Shown: in pieces, positions 1 through 8,300 of the stretch | How positions within the stretch are numbered: the first letter of the stretch is position 1 | Layout: each line of letters begins with the position of its first letter | Origin: an uncultured Bacillota bacterium | GTDB lineage: Bacteria > Bacillota_I > Bacilli_A > RFN20 > CAG-631 | NCBI GenBank assembly: GCA_905197115.1 | Contig: CAJJXN010000003.1 | Coordinates: 1 to 48,850 of the forward strand | Direction of reading: 5' to 3' | DNA: 48,850 bases | Program-made: the position numbers and the translations under genes | The notes under the pieces: generated by a model | What the model saw: the letters and a program-made list of their open reading frames with translations, nothing else | The model's database searches: none | Told to the model about the DNA's origin: nothing

Positions 1-250
1 ACTTCAGGATCGTAGTATCGAGACTTTAAGAAGTAGAGATTGGTTTCTTTGTCAAAGTAGTAACCTCTATAACGAATCGGGTTGAGATTACCAATAAAGT
101 CAGGATCAGTATTCTCATTTTCTGAAGCATCTAAAACAATGTGATTGCCCCAAGCATCATAAAGATAAGAAGCACAGAGATTGCCATTCAAATCATAGAT
201 GTGGGTAACATCATTAAAGAGATTACGAATAAGTAAATAATCCGTTCCAT
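1..250 (-). repeat. Direct repeat of rhs core, copy 1 (copy 2 at 2499-2748)
   Basis: Bases 1-250 match 2499-2748 in the same orientation with about 92% identity by my count and no gaps. Homology stops abruptly at 250/2748. The true left limit is not visible. A repeat this long could support recombination that swaps the C-terminal tail of the intact rhs gene for the displaced one. Confidence 0.9.
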
Positions 251-302
251 AATGATAAAAGATTTCATGTTCTCCCTTTTCTTTACATAAAGATAGTATA
301 TC
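1..302 (-). pseudogene. Orphan Rhs core fragment (partial, runs off left edge)
   Basis: The minus strand is open from just after an in-frame TAA (303-305) to the window edge, about 100 codons, with no ATG in frame. It encodes Rhs core sequence including LLIRNLFNDVTHIYDLNGN and the hallmark RYRGYYFDKETNLYFL, ending at SRYYDPE. Bases 1-250 align without gaps to 2499-2748 of the intact rhs gene (I count about 20 differences, 92% identity). Sequence upstream of base 250 still reads as Rhs-like (FYHYGTDYLLIRN) but differs from the main gene, so the source was a paralogue and not a simple copy. There is no start codon and no rest of the core, so this is probably a displaced 3' cassette of the kind left downstream of Rhs genes. 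Its own toxin tail, if any, would lie off the window. Confidence 0.8.
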
Positions 303-530
303 TTATTTTTTCTTATTCTACAATTAAAAGCATCATAAGTAAAACTAATACTCTAACAAAATAATTAGGAATGTTCGATTTTTTACAAAAGAAATCACAA
401 GCAAATTCTCAAAATAAATATGTAAGTTTTAGGGTTATCTTTTTTATTAAAAAGGAATGTAATTATCTATTAAGAAAACTATACTTCCTGTGTTTGAAGA
501 TTAATATTGTTTTGCTAATGAGTTTTTTTC

Positions 531-794
531 TTAGCTGATATCGATTCTTGAAAAAACATTTTCTGGGAATTTTTCTAAATCAGAATATTTTATTTTTATT
601 GTTATTCCTTTTCTCCAACCAATTTTATTGTTAAGTCTAATATATAGCCACCCAGGAGATACACTCAAACCATAAATTAACAAATAATTTAAAAATGTTC
701 TTTTTGTGTATCTCATATCTTTAATATTACTAATTGGTATTATTATATTTTTGTTTTTTCTTTTAATAACAATCTCTTCATTAGTAATTATCAT
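531..794 (-). CDS. Small orphan protein of the Rhs island (unknown; possible immunity protein)
   Basis: An 87-residue ORF that I do not recognise. It has a basic N-terminal part (residues 8-32), a hydrophobic stretch around residues 34-53 (FLNYLLIYGLSVSPGWLYI) and a charged C-terminus. The pattern faintly recalls a truncated bacterial PH-like domain, but that is a guess. The ATG at 794 has no ribosome binding site. A much better start, GGTGAGG five bases before ATG at 825, opens MKKQKIELKK in another frame and meets a stop after 14 codons. A run of nine A (T794-T802 on the plus strand) separates the two frames, so a -1 or +2 change there would fuse them. The gene may therefore start at 825 and be frameshifted, or be off. 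Its place between Rhs relics fits an orphan immunity gene; this is inference. Confidence 0.5.
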   Translation of the reverse strand: MIITNEEIVIKRKNKNIIIPISNIKDMRYTKRTFLNYLLIYGLSVSPGWLYIRLNNKIGWRKGITIKIKYSDLEKFPENVFSRIDIS

Positions 795-899
795 TTTTTT
801 TTAATTCGATTTTTTGTTTTTTCATATTATCCTCACCATGTTTGATTTAATCCAAATTGCAAATCTGATAGGACACCTTTAATTGCTAGTTCAAGCTCC

Positions 900-1036
900 G
901 ACAATTGCTCTAGCAGTTATAGAAGTTATCTTGCCGTTACAGAAAGAACTATTCCACTTACAATGATTAATCCACTAAGAACCAATTGTGCCCATTAAGG
1001 CATATGTTCAGATTCGTCCACAAACATCACAAATGC
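900..1036 (-). pseudogene. Decayed Rhs core/C-terminus junction
   Basis: On the minus strand, from about 1030, the frame reads VMFVDESEHMP, stop (TAA at 995-997), then WAQLVLSGLIIVSGIVLSVTA. The first part matches the end of the Rhs core in the intact gene here (NNPVMFVDPSG), and HMPxWAQ followed by a hydrophobic Gly/Ser/Ile run is typical of the linker after that motif in Firmicute Rhs proteins. Further stops and frame changes follow (about 900-930), with Rhs-linker-like words still visible in other frames (ITSITARAIVGA). This is best read as the relic of another toxin cassette. Ends are approximate. Confidence 0.6.
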
Positions 1037-1055
1037 GATGTGAAATTAAGAACCC

Positions 1056-1367
1056 TTATAGTTTTAATTTAAGAGTACGAACTCCCTCTATTATTTTCAT
1101 TATTAAATCATTAAGTATATATGCATTTAATTCTTCTAAATTTTCATGTTGCTCAATTCTTTGAGTAAAAGATAAAATCTTCTTTTCTTGATTTTCAGTT
1201 GATTCTGTCTTGGAATATAATTCAGCCAATTTGGTTTTTATTTCTTTTTTTACTATATAATCGTGGGATAAGACACTAAACATTTCTTCTGTAATTCTTC
1301 CAAGTACAGAATCTTCATATAATTTCTTTTCAATTTTTTGTAGTTCTTTTACAAAAATACCAACCAC
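1056..1367 (-). pseudogene. Serine recombinase C-terminal remnant
   Basis: A 103-residue ORF that resembles only the C-terminal zinc-ribbon/coiled-coil tail of large serine recombinases: ELQKIEKKLYEDSVLGRI, then EEMFSVL, an L-A-E-L heptad stretch, and ILNDLIMKII near the end. The family pattern is I-x-x-(I/L)-x-x-x-LYED-x-x-x-GxI-(S/T)-x-E-x-F followed by a coiled coil and a final L-x-x-x-I-x-x-(F/L)-I-x-K-I. The catalytic resolvase domain and the recombinase domain, normally 300-400 residues, are absent upstream, where the putative immunity gene sits. It ends about 20 bases from the decayed Rhs junction. It is probably a scar of an integrating element and is not likely to be functional. The GTG/ATG-initiated ORF may not be translated. 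Confidence 0.7.
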
Positions 1368-1408
1368 AATATACTATGATTAATATTAATTTGTCTAAAG
1401 TCCATTTG

Positions 1409-1801
1409 TTAATGTCTTATTATTTTATCAATTTTTCTAACATATTTTTTGTAATTACAACCCAGAGTAAATATCCAAGAGTCATTCATAAATATCTTAT
1501 TAATTTTTTCATTTACTAAATAGAATACAACAAATGTATCTAAATTATTAAAGTAAAACAAATCTTCTTTTTGAAAAATATCATTGGTATTCCCTAATAT
1601 AATTAATGTCTTCCATTTTGAAAAATTAGAATTATTTGTTTTTTCTTGTAGTTGATTCAATATTTGTTCTATAGATTCTTTTTCAATTAGTTCTTTCCAA
1701 AAAATCAAATATATTTTATCAGCCAATAAATAACAACTTAATTCTGATTCAATTTTATATGTTAATGGGTATTCTTTAATTATTTTTTCTTTGATATTCA
1801 T
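1409..1801 (-). CDS. Putative Rhs immunity protein (unknown family)
   Basis: A 130-residue soluble protein directly after rhs: the ATG at 1801 lies 12 bases past the rhs stop, and its ribosome binding site (AGAAGG, 1810-1815) overlaps that stop. The longer reading from GTG at 1810 would put the start on the binding site itself, so ATG 1801 is preferred. I do not recognise the family. Visible features are a strand-rich centre (WKTLIILGNTNDIF, then TFVVFYLV) and a C-terminal part with WIF, LGCNYKKYV and a basic end. Small size, lack of export signal and close coupling to the 3' end of a polymorphic toxin gene are the standard signs of a cognate immunity gene; the assignment rests on position only. 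Confidence 0.6.
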   Translation of the reverse strand: MNIKEKIIKEYPLTYKIESELSCYLLADKIYLIFWKELIEKESIEQILNQLQEKTNNSNFSKWKTLIILGNTNDIFQKEDLFYFNNLDTFVVFYLVNEKINKIFMNDSWIFTLGCNYKKYVRKIDKIIRH

Positions 1802-1813
1802 ATTTTGCACCTT

Positions 1814-2383
1814 CTAATTAATTGTTATTAATGAATTTTGATATAGCAGAGATGGCATGTTTGAATTAGGTTTAAAACCACCCCAGTCAAATTTTCTTAT
1901 AAAATTCACTACTCCTGAAATTCCTGCTCCGATTGCAGATTGTAATAAAATCTTTTGACCATATGGTTTAAGAAATACACTCAAGAATTTTTGTGGCTTA
2001 AACCAACCTAAATTAGTTGGCACCAACTTGCCCCCTATATAATTACCAAGCAATGTTGCACCAAAATTAAGTCCTAAATCTAAAAGAGTATTCCATCCAA
2101 CTTCTTCTCCTCTAATAAGAGTTTCGATTGTATCTACACCAGTTTGAACAAGTGCGCTTACACCTGCGGAAATAAATATTGATGCTCCCCCAGTAGGTAA
2201 TGCTAGACACAAAACTAATGCATTAACACCAGTGCCTAAGGTAGCTCCTGCAACTCCTCGCCATAATTCACTTCCTGTTGCGCCTGCTAGAGCGTTTGAA
2301 ACTAATTGAACTATTCCACCTATTAATGATGATCCAAAGGTAATCCCAATTAATGCTGCAATACCAAAAGAAATTGCAAGACA
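1814..2383 (-). other. Variable C-terminal (toxin) region of Rhs
   Basis: These 189 codons follow the core-ending DPSG (residues 1969-1972). The sequence has several hydrophobic, glycine-spaced stretches (residues 1973-2003, 2016-2055, 2070-2095, 2120-2135) and ends in a short polar tail. It lacks Cys/His/Asp clusters typical of common Rhs toxins. It could be a linker whose catalytic domain was lost or a pore-forming tail; the sequence does not decide. Confidence 0.55.
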
Positions 2384-5300
2384 CCCACTAGGATCGACAA
2401 ACATCACCGGATTGTTCTTGCAGTAAGCATAAAGATTGAAACCAAAGAAGGAATAAGGGTCAATGAAATCAACCGAGTCAGGAGAAATGAAACGACCAAC
2501 TTCAGGATCGTAGTATCGAGACTTTAAGAAGTAAAGATTGGTTTCTTTGTCAAAGTAGTAACCTCTGTAACGAATCGGATTGAGATTGCCAATAAAGTCA
2601 GGATTTGTGTTCTCGTTTCCTGAAGCATCTAAAACAATGTGATTACCCCAAGCATCATAAAGATAAGAAGCACAAAGGTTGCCATTTAAATCATAGATGT
2701 GCGTCACATCGTTAAAGAGATTGCGAATGAGTAAGTAATCCATTCCATCTACTCGAATACAAGACACTTGATTATCCTCATAAAAGAAATAAAGAGTGTG
2801 GTTTGAATTGACTTCTTTGAGTAAACGATTAGAGGAGTCATACATATATTGTACTTGATTTTTAGTGGTTCTGCAACCGAAAACATTGTAGTTAAAAGTC
2901 ACATCACCGAATTTGTAAAGAAAAGGGAAACGACCATAACCACATTCTTTGTTGCGGTAGATGAGAGGATGACCTAGATTGTCATACAAGCAAAGTTCAC
3001 TGTTAAAGGAAAGGAGACGATTGTTGTCATCATAGATAAAAGAATTCGATTGGATAAGAGAGTGGTTAGAAGAATCAAAGACTTCTTTTGAGATGATGTT
3101 TTTGTTGCTGTCGTAAGAATAGAAAAAAGAATGATGAGAGAAAAGATTGTCTTCTTGAATAAGTTGATTGTTGTCATCGTAGATAAAATGATGAATTTCT
3201 TTTCCATTAGAAGAAACACTACTGATATTGTTAAATGAGTCATAAGTGTAAGAAAGAATCTCTTTTCTAGAATGGTTAATAAAAGTTTGAATTTGATAAA
3301 TAAGAGGAGACGTTTCATTTTGAGAGTTTAAGTAAGAAAAAGATTGAGAAGCAAGAAGTTGATTGTTCAAAGAGAAAGATTTCAAAGAAAGACGATGAAG
3401 GTTGTCAAGTTTTGTATGAATCTTTAAAGAATTAGGGAGAGTGGATTCATATTCATCTAAGTTAAAGGAATAAGTAAAGATATTGTTTTCATCTAGCTTG
3501 TAAGAAAGAGAGTTGACATTTTTAAAATCATCGTAAGAGTAAGAAGTTTCAAGAAGAGGAGTTTTCACTTTTTCTAGAAGACCGTCTTGATTGTAAGTAA
3601 AACGAGTAAGTTGTAAAGTGATATCATCTTCAATGGATAAAAGTTGACCTTTGTTGTTGTATTCAAAAGATAAAGCACTGGTTAAAGGGGAAGAGGAATA
3701 AGGAGCAAGGAATTGGGAAATGTCGCCCTTTTGATTATAAATGAATTGATACTTTTTGCCGTTAGGGAAAGAGTGAGTGACTTTTTTACCCATTTCCTTA
3801 ATATATTTTCCATTGACAAAATTAGAGACTTCAACATTTTCTTCCACGAGGGTTTGGCGTAACTCTTGATTGTTTAAAAGGACTTTTGTTTGATTGCCAT
3901 TTTTATCGTATTCAAAATGAAGAGAGGAACCATTTTGGTCTTGAACTTGAGTGAGGAAACCAAGGGTGTAATGAAATAAAAGTGAATCTTGATTATGAGA
4001 TTTGGCAATCAAATGGGAAAGGGAGGAATCGTAACCAAGAAAAGTAGATTGATTTCCTACTTGAGTAGAAACCATCAAAGAAGAAATAGAATCCTTGTAA
4101 TGATAAGAAATAGCAGGATCTTCTTTTTTGCTTTTCTCATGAATAAGACGACCATATTCGTCAAAAGTTTGGTAGATAGAGAAAGCAGAGGTAGGGTTGT
4201 CTTGATGATAAGTCAAAGTTTTTTGCGTGTTTGAAGAATCATCAAAAAGGAATTCATGAACAATCCCTTTGCTGTCTACAACTTTTATTAAATTACCGTC
4301 TAAATCATAAGTATGATGATAAGTCGTGACATTTTGCTTTTCATCTGTTTCTTCGATAATAAGAGGGAGTTTGTTATGGTATTTTTTGTAAAGAGTAGAA
4401 GTAATAAAGTCCGTTTTAAAATGAAGTGAATGATCTGCATTAAAAGATTGGTAGTAACCAATCGCTTGACTAACTTTAAAATGGTCAAGAAGAACCTCTC
4501 CTTGGTTGTTAGAAAAATCAAAGAGAACTACCACATTAGTAAGTGTTTTGTTTGAATCAATAAAGAAAGGGACACAAACAAGTTGCCAATTTGTATTCGT
4601 AAAATCAAAAGTAGTTCTTCTTATTTGCTTCGTGCCATCTTGGTAGTTGATTTCCACTCTTAATTCAAAGTGAGCAGAAGAAGAGAGGTCAAGATTAGAT
4701 TCATCTTCTAACATTTGTTGCGTTTTGGTTACATACAAAGAGTTGCTAGCTTTAGCCCAACCAGAGAAGACGAAGGCTTTGTGATTGTTTAAAGAGGAAG
4801 AAAGTAAAGTTTGTTTTAAAATGACAGTATTGCCCGACATTTTTAAAGATTTAGAACCGCTTATGGTTTCGTTTGTAACTAAGGTAACGTTTCCTTGAGT
4901 TTCAAAAGAGGAGTTTTCATTTTCAAAACTGCCATTGATGAGATAGTTTTTACTTGTTTCATTTAAAGTGAGGGCATATTCCTCTTCTTCATTTTGAAAG
5001 AAGCAGAAAGCATTGTTGAGGGAGTTTTTTGTTTGAGACGAGAGATTTGAAGTTTCATAAATGGTTGAGGGGTTAGCAAAGTCGTCAAAAATGTAATGGG
5101 TTTGTTGATTGTTTTGGTTGGTCAGTGTTGCACAAGGATAGTGGACATAAATGGTATCACTTGTTTCTAATTCTTTTTCTTTTTGAATGATTTGGTCATT
5201 TTTGATCGTTGCAATTTGAGAATATATATTCACTTTTCCGGGATAAGTAGAAATACAATGACCTGCACTGTCTGAAATTTCGTATAAACCGATGTCGTTG

Positions 5301-8299
5301 TAGTGATAGAGAATGAAATCTTTGTCACTATGAGTAACTTTGATTAACTTCCAATCTTCGTATTCATAGTGCACTTTTCTGCCATAACAGTCCTTGACTT
5401 CAACAATTTGGTTGTTTTCGTATTGGAAACTTAAAAGTTTTTCTTTTTCTTTGTTCGTGATGAAGCAAAGTTGATCATCTTGATAAATAAGAAAATATTC
5501 TTTTTGATTTTGGTTGAAATAAACGAGTTTTCCATCATAGTCAAAACCTAAAATTTGATTAGCCGTAATTAAATAATCCATTGGTTTTTCTTTCTCTTTT
5601 TGAATGTTTTTTTCTAAGAGATGTTTGATTTCATTGATTTTATTTTCTTGAAGGTGGATTCTATCTTTGAGTTGTTGAATATAGATTTCTTTTTGTTGTT
5701 GCGTTTCTTGGTTGATTAAACATTGCAAAAAGTTCATTTCTTCTTGGTTTCTTTGGATTTGTTGTTGGCTATAAATTTGATTAATCTGTTGCTTTGTTTT
5801 TTCATAAGCTACTTCTTCTTCGGTTTTGTAATAGCGAATAAAGCGAACAAAATTTTCTTCTCCTAGTACTTCAAGAAATGATTTAAATCCAGGTAAATTT
5901 TTAAATAATTGAAGAATTTCATCATCACTCATTTTTTCAATTGCTTGATTAAATTCCCCATTTTGTTTTTCAATTTTTTCTTCTAATTCTACTTTTTGTT
6001 TGTTTAATTGCTCTAATTGTTCGCTCATTTGGTATTCATTGATTTCAATTTGTTGTTTGAAATTTTCTTGTTGCAACTTTTGATATTTATCTTGTAATTC
6101 GGTGATGCTTTTTTGTTGATAACTTTGGTATTGATTGTATTGACTTTGCAATTCTTCTTGATATTGATAACATTCCATTAAAAATTGATGGTACGCTTTC
6201 GTTTCATCTTCTAAATGCGCATAAGCTAAATCAACATTGCATTCGATTGGATAATCAAAATAGACTTTTTTTAAATAGAGAGTGGATTCTAACTCTCCTT
6301 TTTGATTGTAATATAAAGAATTCGATACAATCATTTCTTCCTCGTCATATTTTTTGATTCGTTTGATAACTTTTTTATATTCTTTTACTTTAAATTCTTG
6401 TTCATTTAACAAAAATACATCTTCTTCTTTTTCATTTTTAGTGATGAAATCGATGTCTACATAGTATTTTAAGTCACTTTCTAGTAGCGCAACTTCGTAT
6501 TCAAAACGCAAATCTTTGTTGACCTTTATATCGACTCTTTTTTTGTTTTTGTCCAAATAATAATATTGTTTTTGTTTGTTTTCAAAAATGGTTTTTATCA
6601 GTTTGGCTCTTGGCTCATCCACGATTAACTTTTTTTGTCTTTCATCTTCATAATAGAAGTGGACTTCATGCTCTTGTTGTTGTTTATCAATATATATTAA
6701 ATTAAATCCTTTTTGTTGAACCTCTTCTTTTAAAACAAAGTGTTCATTTCCTTCTTCTTCATAATAATATCTTTTTTTGAATGGATGCACTTGGCTATCG
6801 ATATCGACTTGATATATCACATCACTTTCTTCTTCGCTTACTCGATTTTTATGAAACAAATATGTATGGAAGTTATGATGAAAAACTCCCATCGGTTTTT
6901 TCTTTAATGGAATATTTGCTTGATTATGGTTAACCATTTCACAAAATAAATGACCATATTTGAATTCCCCTATTGTTAAATCTTCCTGCTCAAATCGTTT
7001 GCTGGCATCAATTAAGCTCAGTTTTAATTGCCCTTTTTCATTGAAAGGATAGCTTTTCATGTTTCTTTCATTTTTGAATAACTGTTTTTCATAGTATTTG
7101 ATTTCAAGAAGAGGTGCGTCATTTATACTTTCTTCTCCTCCAAGTTGTCCAATTTTTAATTCATTACCTTCTTCGTCATGTGCTTTTATCACAATCCCTT
7201 TGAAATTTCTTTGTTGCAACATGGAAGTGATGTCAATACAAAGAATATTACTATCTGGGTATCGGTTTTGTATGATCGCTTGGCTTTTATAACTTGGCAA
7301 GGTATTTCCTTCTTGTACATTACTTGTTAATTCATGCACACTATAATACAATCCACTCGCATACTTTTTGATTTTTAGTTTGAATATCGCTTCTACAACT
7401 ACCATATTACTTTTTAAAAATGGAAGGTTGAAAGTATAATATCCTCTCATTATCTTCGTTGCTTCTTTTTTTCCAAATTCGACGATTTGAGGTGCTCTAC
7501 TTACTTGGGTTCCCACCGATTGATAACTTCTTATCGTTTCTTCTTGTGACTGAACAACTATTTCGGGATCTAAGGTGATGGGATAAATGCGGTTTTTATC
7601 TTCTATCCACGCTTGATTCGCTTTCATTGTAATTTGATAATCTTCGTTTCTTTTTTCTATCTCATACCAAATATCTTCACTATATTCTTGATTCCCATCA
7701 TACATCAAGGGTGCTTTTAATACATACTCTAACGTGTTCTTTTTTTTATGATAAAATTCGATTTCTTCTTTTTCTTCATTATACACGACTCTTAAATTCG
7801 TTGTTTTTAAATAAAAACAATATTCTGGGTATGTTCCTCTTTCTTTTAACACGATATTTGATTTGATTTTATTACCTTTGACGAGGATTTCCAACTCTTC
7901 TTTTTCGTTTCGTTTAAAAATCGCTTTCCCTTCATTTCTTTCTTTTCCTTCTTTTATTTGAATCGTTTCTACTTCCCCTTCACATTCAATTTTAATGGTC
8001 GTGTCTTCTTTTTGGATTTCATATATTTGTTTTTTTCTTCTTTTTGGGATTCTTACTTGAAAACAATTATATTTTGTTTGATACTCTTCTTCTTTTGCTT
8101 CAAATCGATTATCTATTTCTCGATACCTTTTCTCTTCTTTTTGATAATAATGCACGGCTTCTTCATAAACTTTTGCTATCATCTCTTTATTTTCTAATTC
8201 ATAATGTTTGACTTTTTCTTCCCTTTTTTCTTTCATTTCTTTTTCTATTTTTTCTTTTTGTTTCTTCTCTTCTTTTTGTTGCATAATTATTCTTTTCAT
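1814..8299 (-). CDS. Rhs/YD-repeat polymorphic toxin, 2161 aa
   Basis: A giant Rhs-family protein. Domains in order: Lys/Glu-rich coiled coil (about 5-75); a segment ending in RIYPITLDPEIV (about 235-246), which introduces a DNRLRE-type beta domain (to about 410); a long Gln/Glu coiled coil (about 700-905); first YD-repeat block (about 915-1090); a carbohydrate-binding-like jelly roll beginning NYLINGSFEN (about 1115-1285); YD repeats (about 1290-1890); and the Rhs core with YYDPEVGRFISPDSVDF and NLYAYCKNNPVMFVDPSG, ending at residue 1972. The variable tail (1973-2161) is Gly/Ala/Ile-rich and hydrophobic, like the usual post-core linker, and no known nuclease or deaminase motif is visible. 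There is no signal peptide or N-terminal membrane segment. Start ATG 8299 has GGAGAAG upstream and follows the preceding stop by one base. A YD shell normally encapsulates a toxin; the toxin activity here is unknown. Confidence 0.9.
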   Translation of the reverse strand: MKRIIMQQKEEKKQKEKIEKEMKEKREEKVKHYELENKEMIAKVYEEAVHYYQKEEKRYREIDNRFEAKEEEYQTKYNCFQVRIPKRRKKQIYEIQKEDTTIKIECEGEVETIQIKEGKERNEGKAIFKRNEKEELEILVKGNKIKSNIVLKERGTYPEYCFYLKTTNLRVVYNEEKEEIEFYHKKKNTLEYVLKAPLMYDGNQEYSEDIWYEIEKRNEDYQITMKANQAWIEDKNRIYPITLDPEIVVQSQEETIRSYQSVGTQVSRAPQIVEFGKKEATKIMRGYYTFNLPFLKSNMVVVEAIFKLKIKKYASGLYYSVHELTSNVQEGNTLPSYKSQAIIQNRYPDSNILCIDITSMLQQRNFKGIVIKAHDEEGNELKIGQLGGEESINDAPLLEIKYYEKQLFKNERNMKSYPFNEKGQLKLSLIDASKRFEQEDLTIGEFKYGHLFCEMVNHNQANIPLKKKPMGVFHHNFHTYLFHKNRVSEEESDVIYQVDIDSQVHPFKKRYYYEEEGNEHFVLKEEVQQKGFNLIYIDKQQQEHEVHFYYEDERQKKLIVDEPRAKLIKTIFENKQKQYYYLDKNKKRVDIKVNKDLRFEYEVALLESDLKYYVDIDFITKNEKEEDVFLLNEQEFKVKEYKKVIKRIKKYDEEEMIVSNSLYYNQKGELESTLYLKKVYFDYPIECNVDLAYAHLEDETKAYHQFLMECYQYQEELQSQYNQYQSYQQKSITELQDKYQKLQQENFKQQIEINEYQMSEQLEQLNKQKVELEEKIEKQNGEFNQAIEKMSDDEILQLFKNLPGFKSFLEVLGEENFVRFIRYYKTEEEVAYEKTKQQINQIYSQQQIQRNQEEMNFLQCLINQETQQQKEIYIQQLKDRIHLQENKINEIKHLLEKNIQKEKEKPMDYLITANQILGFDYDGKLVYFNQNQKEYFLIYQDDQLCFITNKEKEKLLSFQYENNQIVEVKDCYGRKVHYEYEDWKLIKVTHSDKDFILYHYNDIGLYEISDSAGHCISTYPGKVNIYSQIATIKNDQIIQKEKELETSDTIYVHYPCATLTNQNNQQTHYIFDDFANPSTIYETSNLSSQTKNSLNNAFCFFQNEEEEYALTLNETSKNYLINGSFENENSSFETQGNVTLVTNETISGSKSLKMSGNTVILKQTLLSSSLNNHKAFVFSGWAKASNSLYVTKTQQMLEDESNLDLSSSAHFELRVEINYQDGTKQIRRTTFDFTNTNWQLVCVPFFIDSNKTLTNVVVLFDFSNNQGEVLLDHFKVSQAIGYYQSFNADHSLHFKTDFITSTLYKKYHNKLPLIIEETDEKQNVTTYHHTYDLDGNLIKVVDSKGIVHEFLFDDSSNTQKTLTYHQDNPTSAFSIYQTFDEYGRLIHEKSKKEDPAISYHYKDSISSLMVSTQVGNQSTFLGYDSSLSHLIAKSHNQDSLLFHYTLGFLTQVQDQNGSSLHFEYDKNGNQTKVLLNNQELRQTLVEENVEVSNFVNGKYIKEMGKKVTHSFPNGKKYQFIYNQKGDISQFLAPYSSSPLTSALSFEYNNKGQLLSIEDDITLQLTRFTYNQDGLLEKVKTPLLETSYSYDDFKNVNSLSYKLDENNIFTYSFNLDEYESTLPNSLKIHTKLDNLHRLSLKSFSLNNQLLASQSFSYLNSQNETSPLIYQIQTFINHSRKEILSYTYDSFNNISSVSSNGKEIHHFIYDDNNQLIQEDNLFSHHSFFYSYDSNKNIISKEVFDSSNHSLIQSNSFIYDDNNRLLSFNSELCLYDNLGHPLIYRNKECGYGRFPFLYKFGDVTFNYNVFGCRTTKNQVQYMYDSSNRLLKEVNSNHTLYFFYEDNQVSCIRVDGMDYLLIRNLFNDVTHIYDLNGNLCASYLYDAWGNHIVLDASGNENTNPDFIGNLNPIRYRGYYFDKETNLYFLKSRYYDPEVGRFISPDSVDFIDPYSFFGFNLYAYCKNNPVMFVDPSGCLAISFGIAALIGITFGSSLIGGIVQLVSNALAGATGSELWRGVAGATLGTGVNALVLCLALPTGGASIFISAGVSALVQTGVDTIETLIRGEEVGWNTLLDLGLNFGATLLGNYIGGKLVPTNLGWFKPQKFLSVFLKPYGQKILLQSAIGAGISGVVNFIRKFDWGGFKPNSNMPSLLYQNSLITIN
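2499..2748 (-). repeat. Direct repeat of rhs core, copy 2 (inside intact rhs)
   Basis: Partner of the repeat at 1-250, covering roughly codons 1851-1934 of rhs. About 92% identical, ungapped. Confidence 0.9.
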
Positions 8300-8300
8300 T

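Noticed and set aside
303..530. Possible gene or RNA between the Rhs fragment and the 87-aa ORF
   Set aside because: Only AT-rich DNA with a weak A/T hairpin near 439-455; no start, motif or conserved structure seen.
1010..1050. Short CxxC string (HRICDVCG) on the minus strand, suggestive of a zinc ribbon
   Set aside because: It lies in another frame of the Rhs junction relic and ends at once in a stop.
2974..8197. Several open frames of 60-114 codons within the rhs gene on both strands
   Set aside because: They lack ribosome binding sites, overlap strong coding sequence and give low-complexity Ser/Leu/Phe translations.
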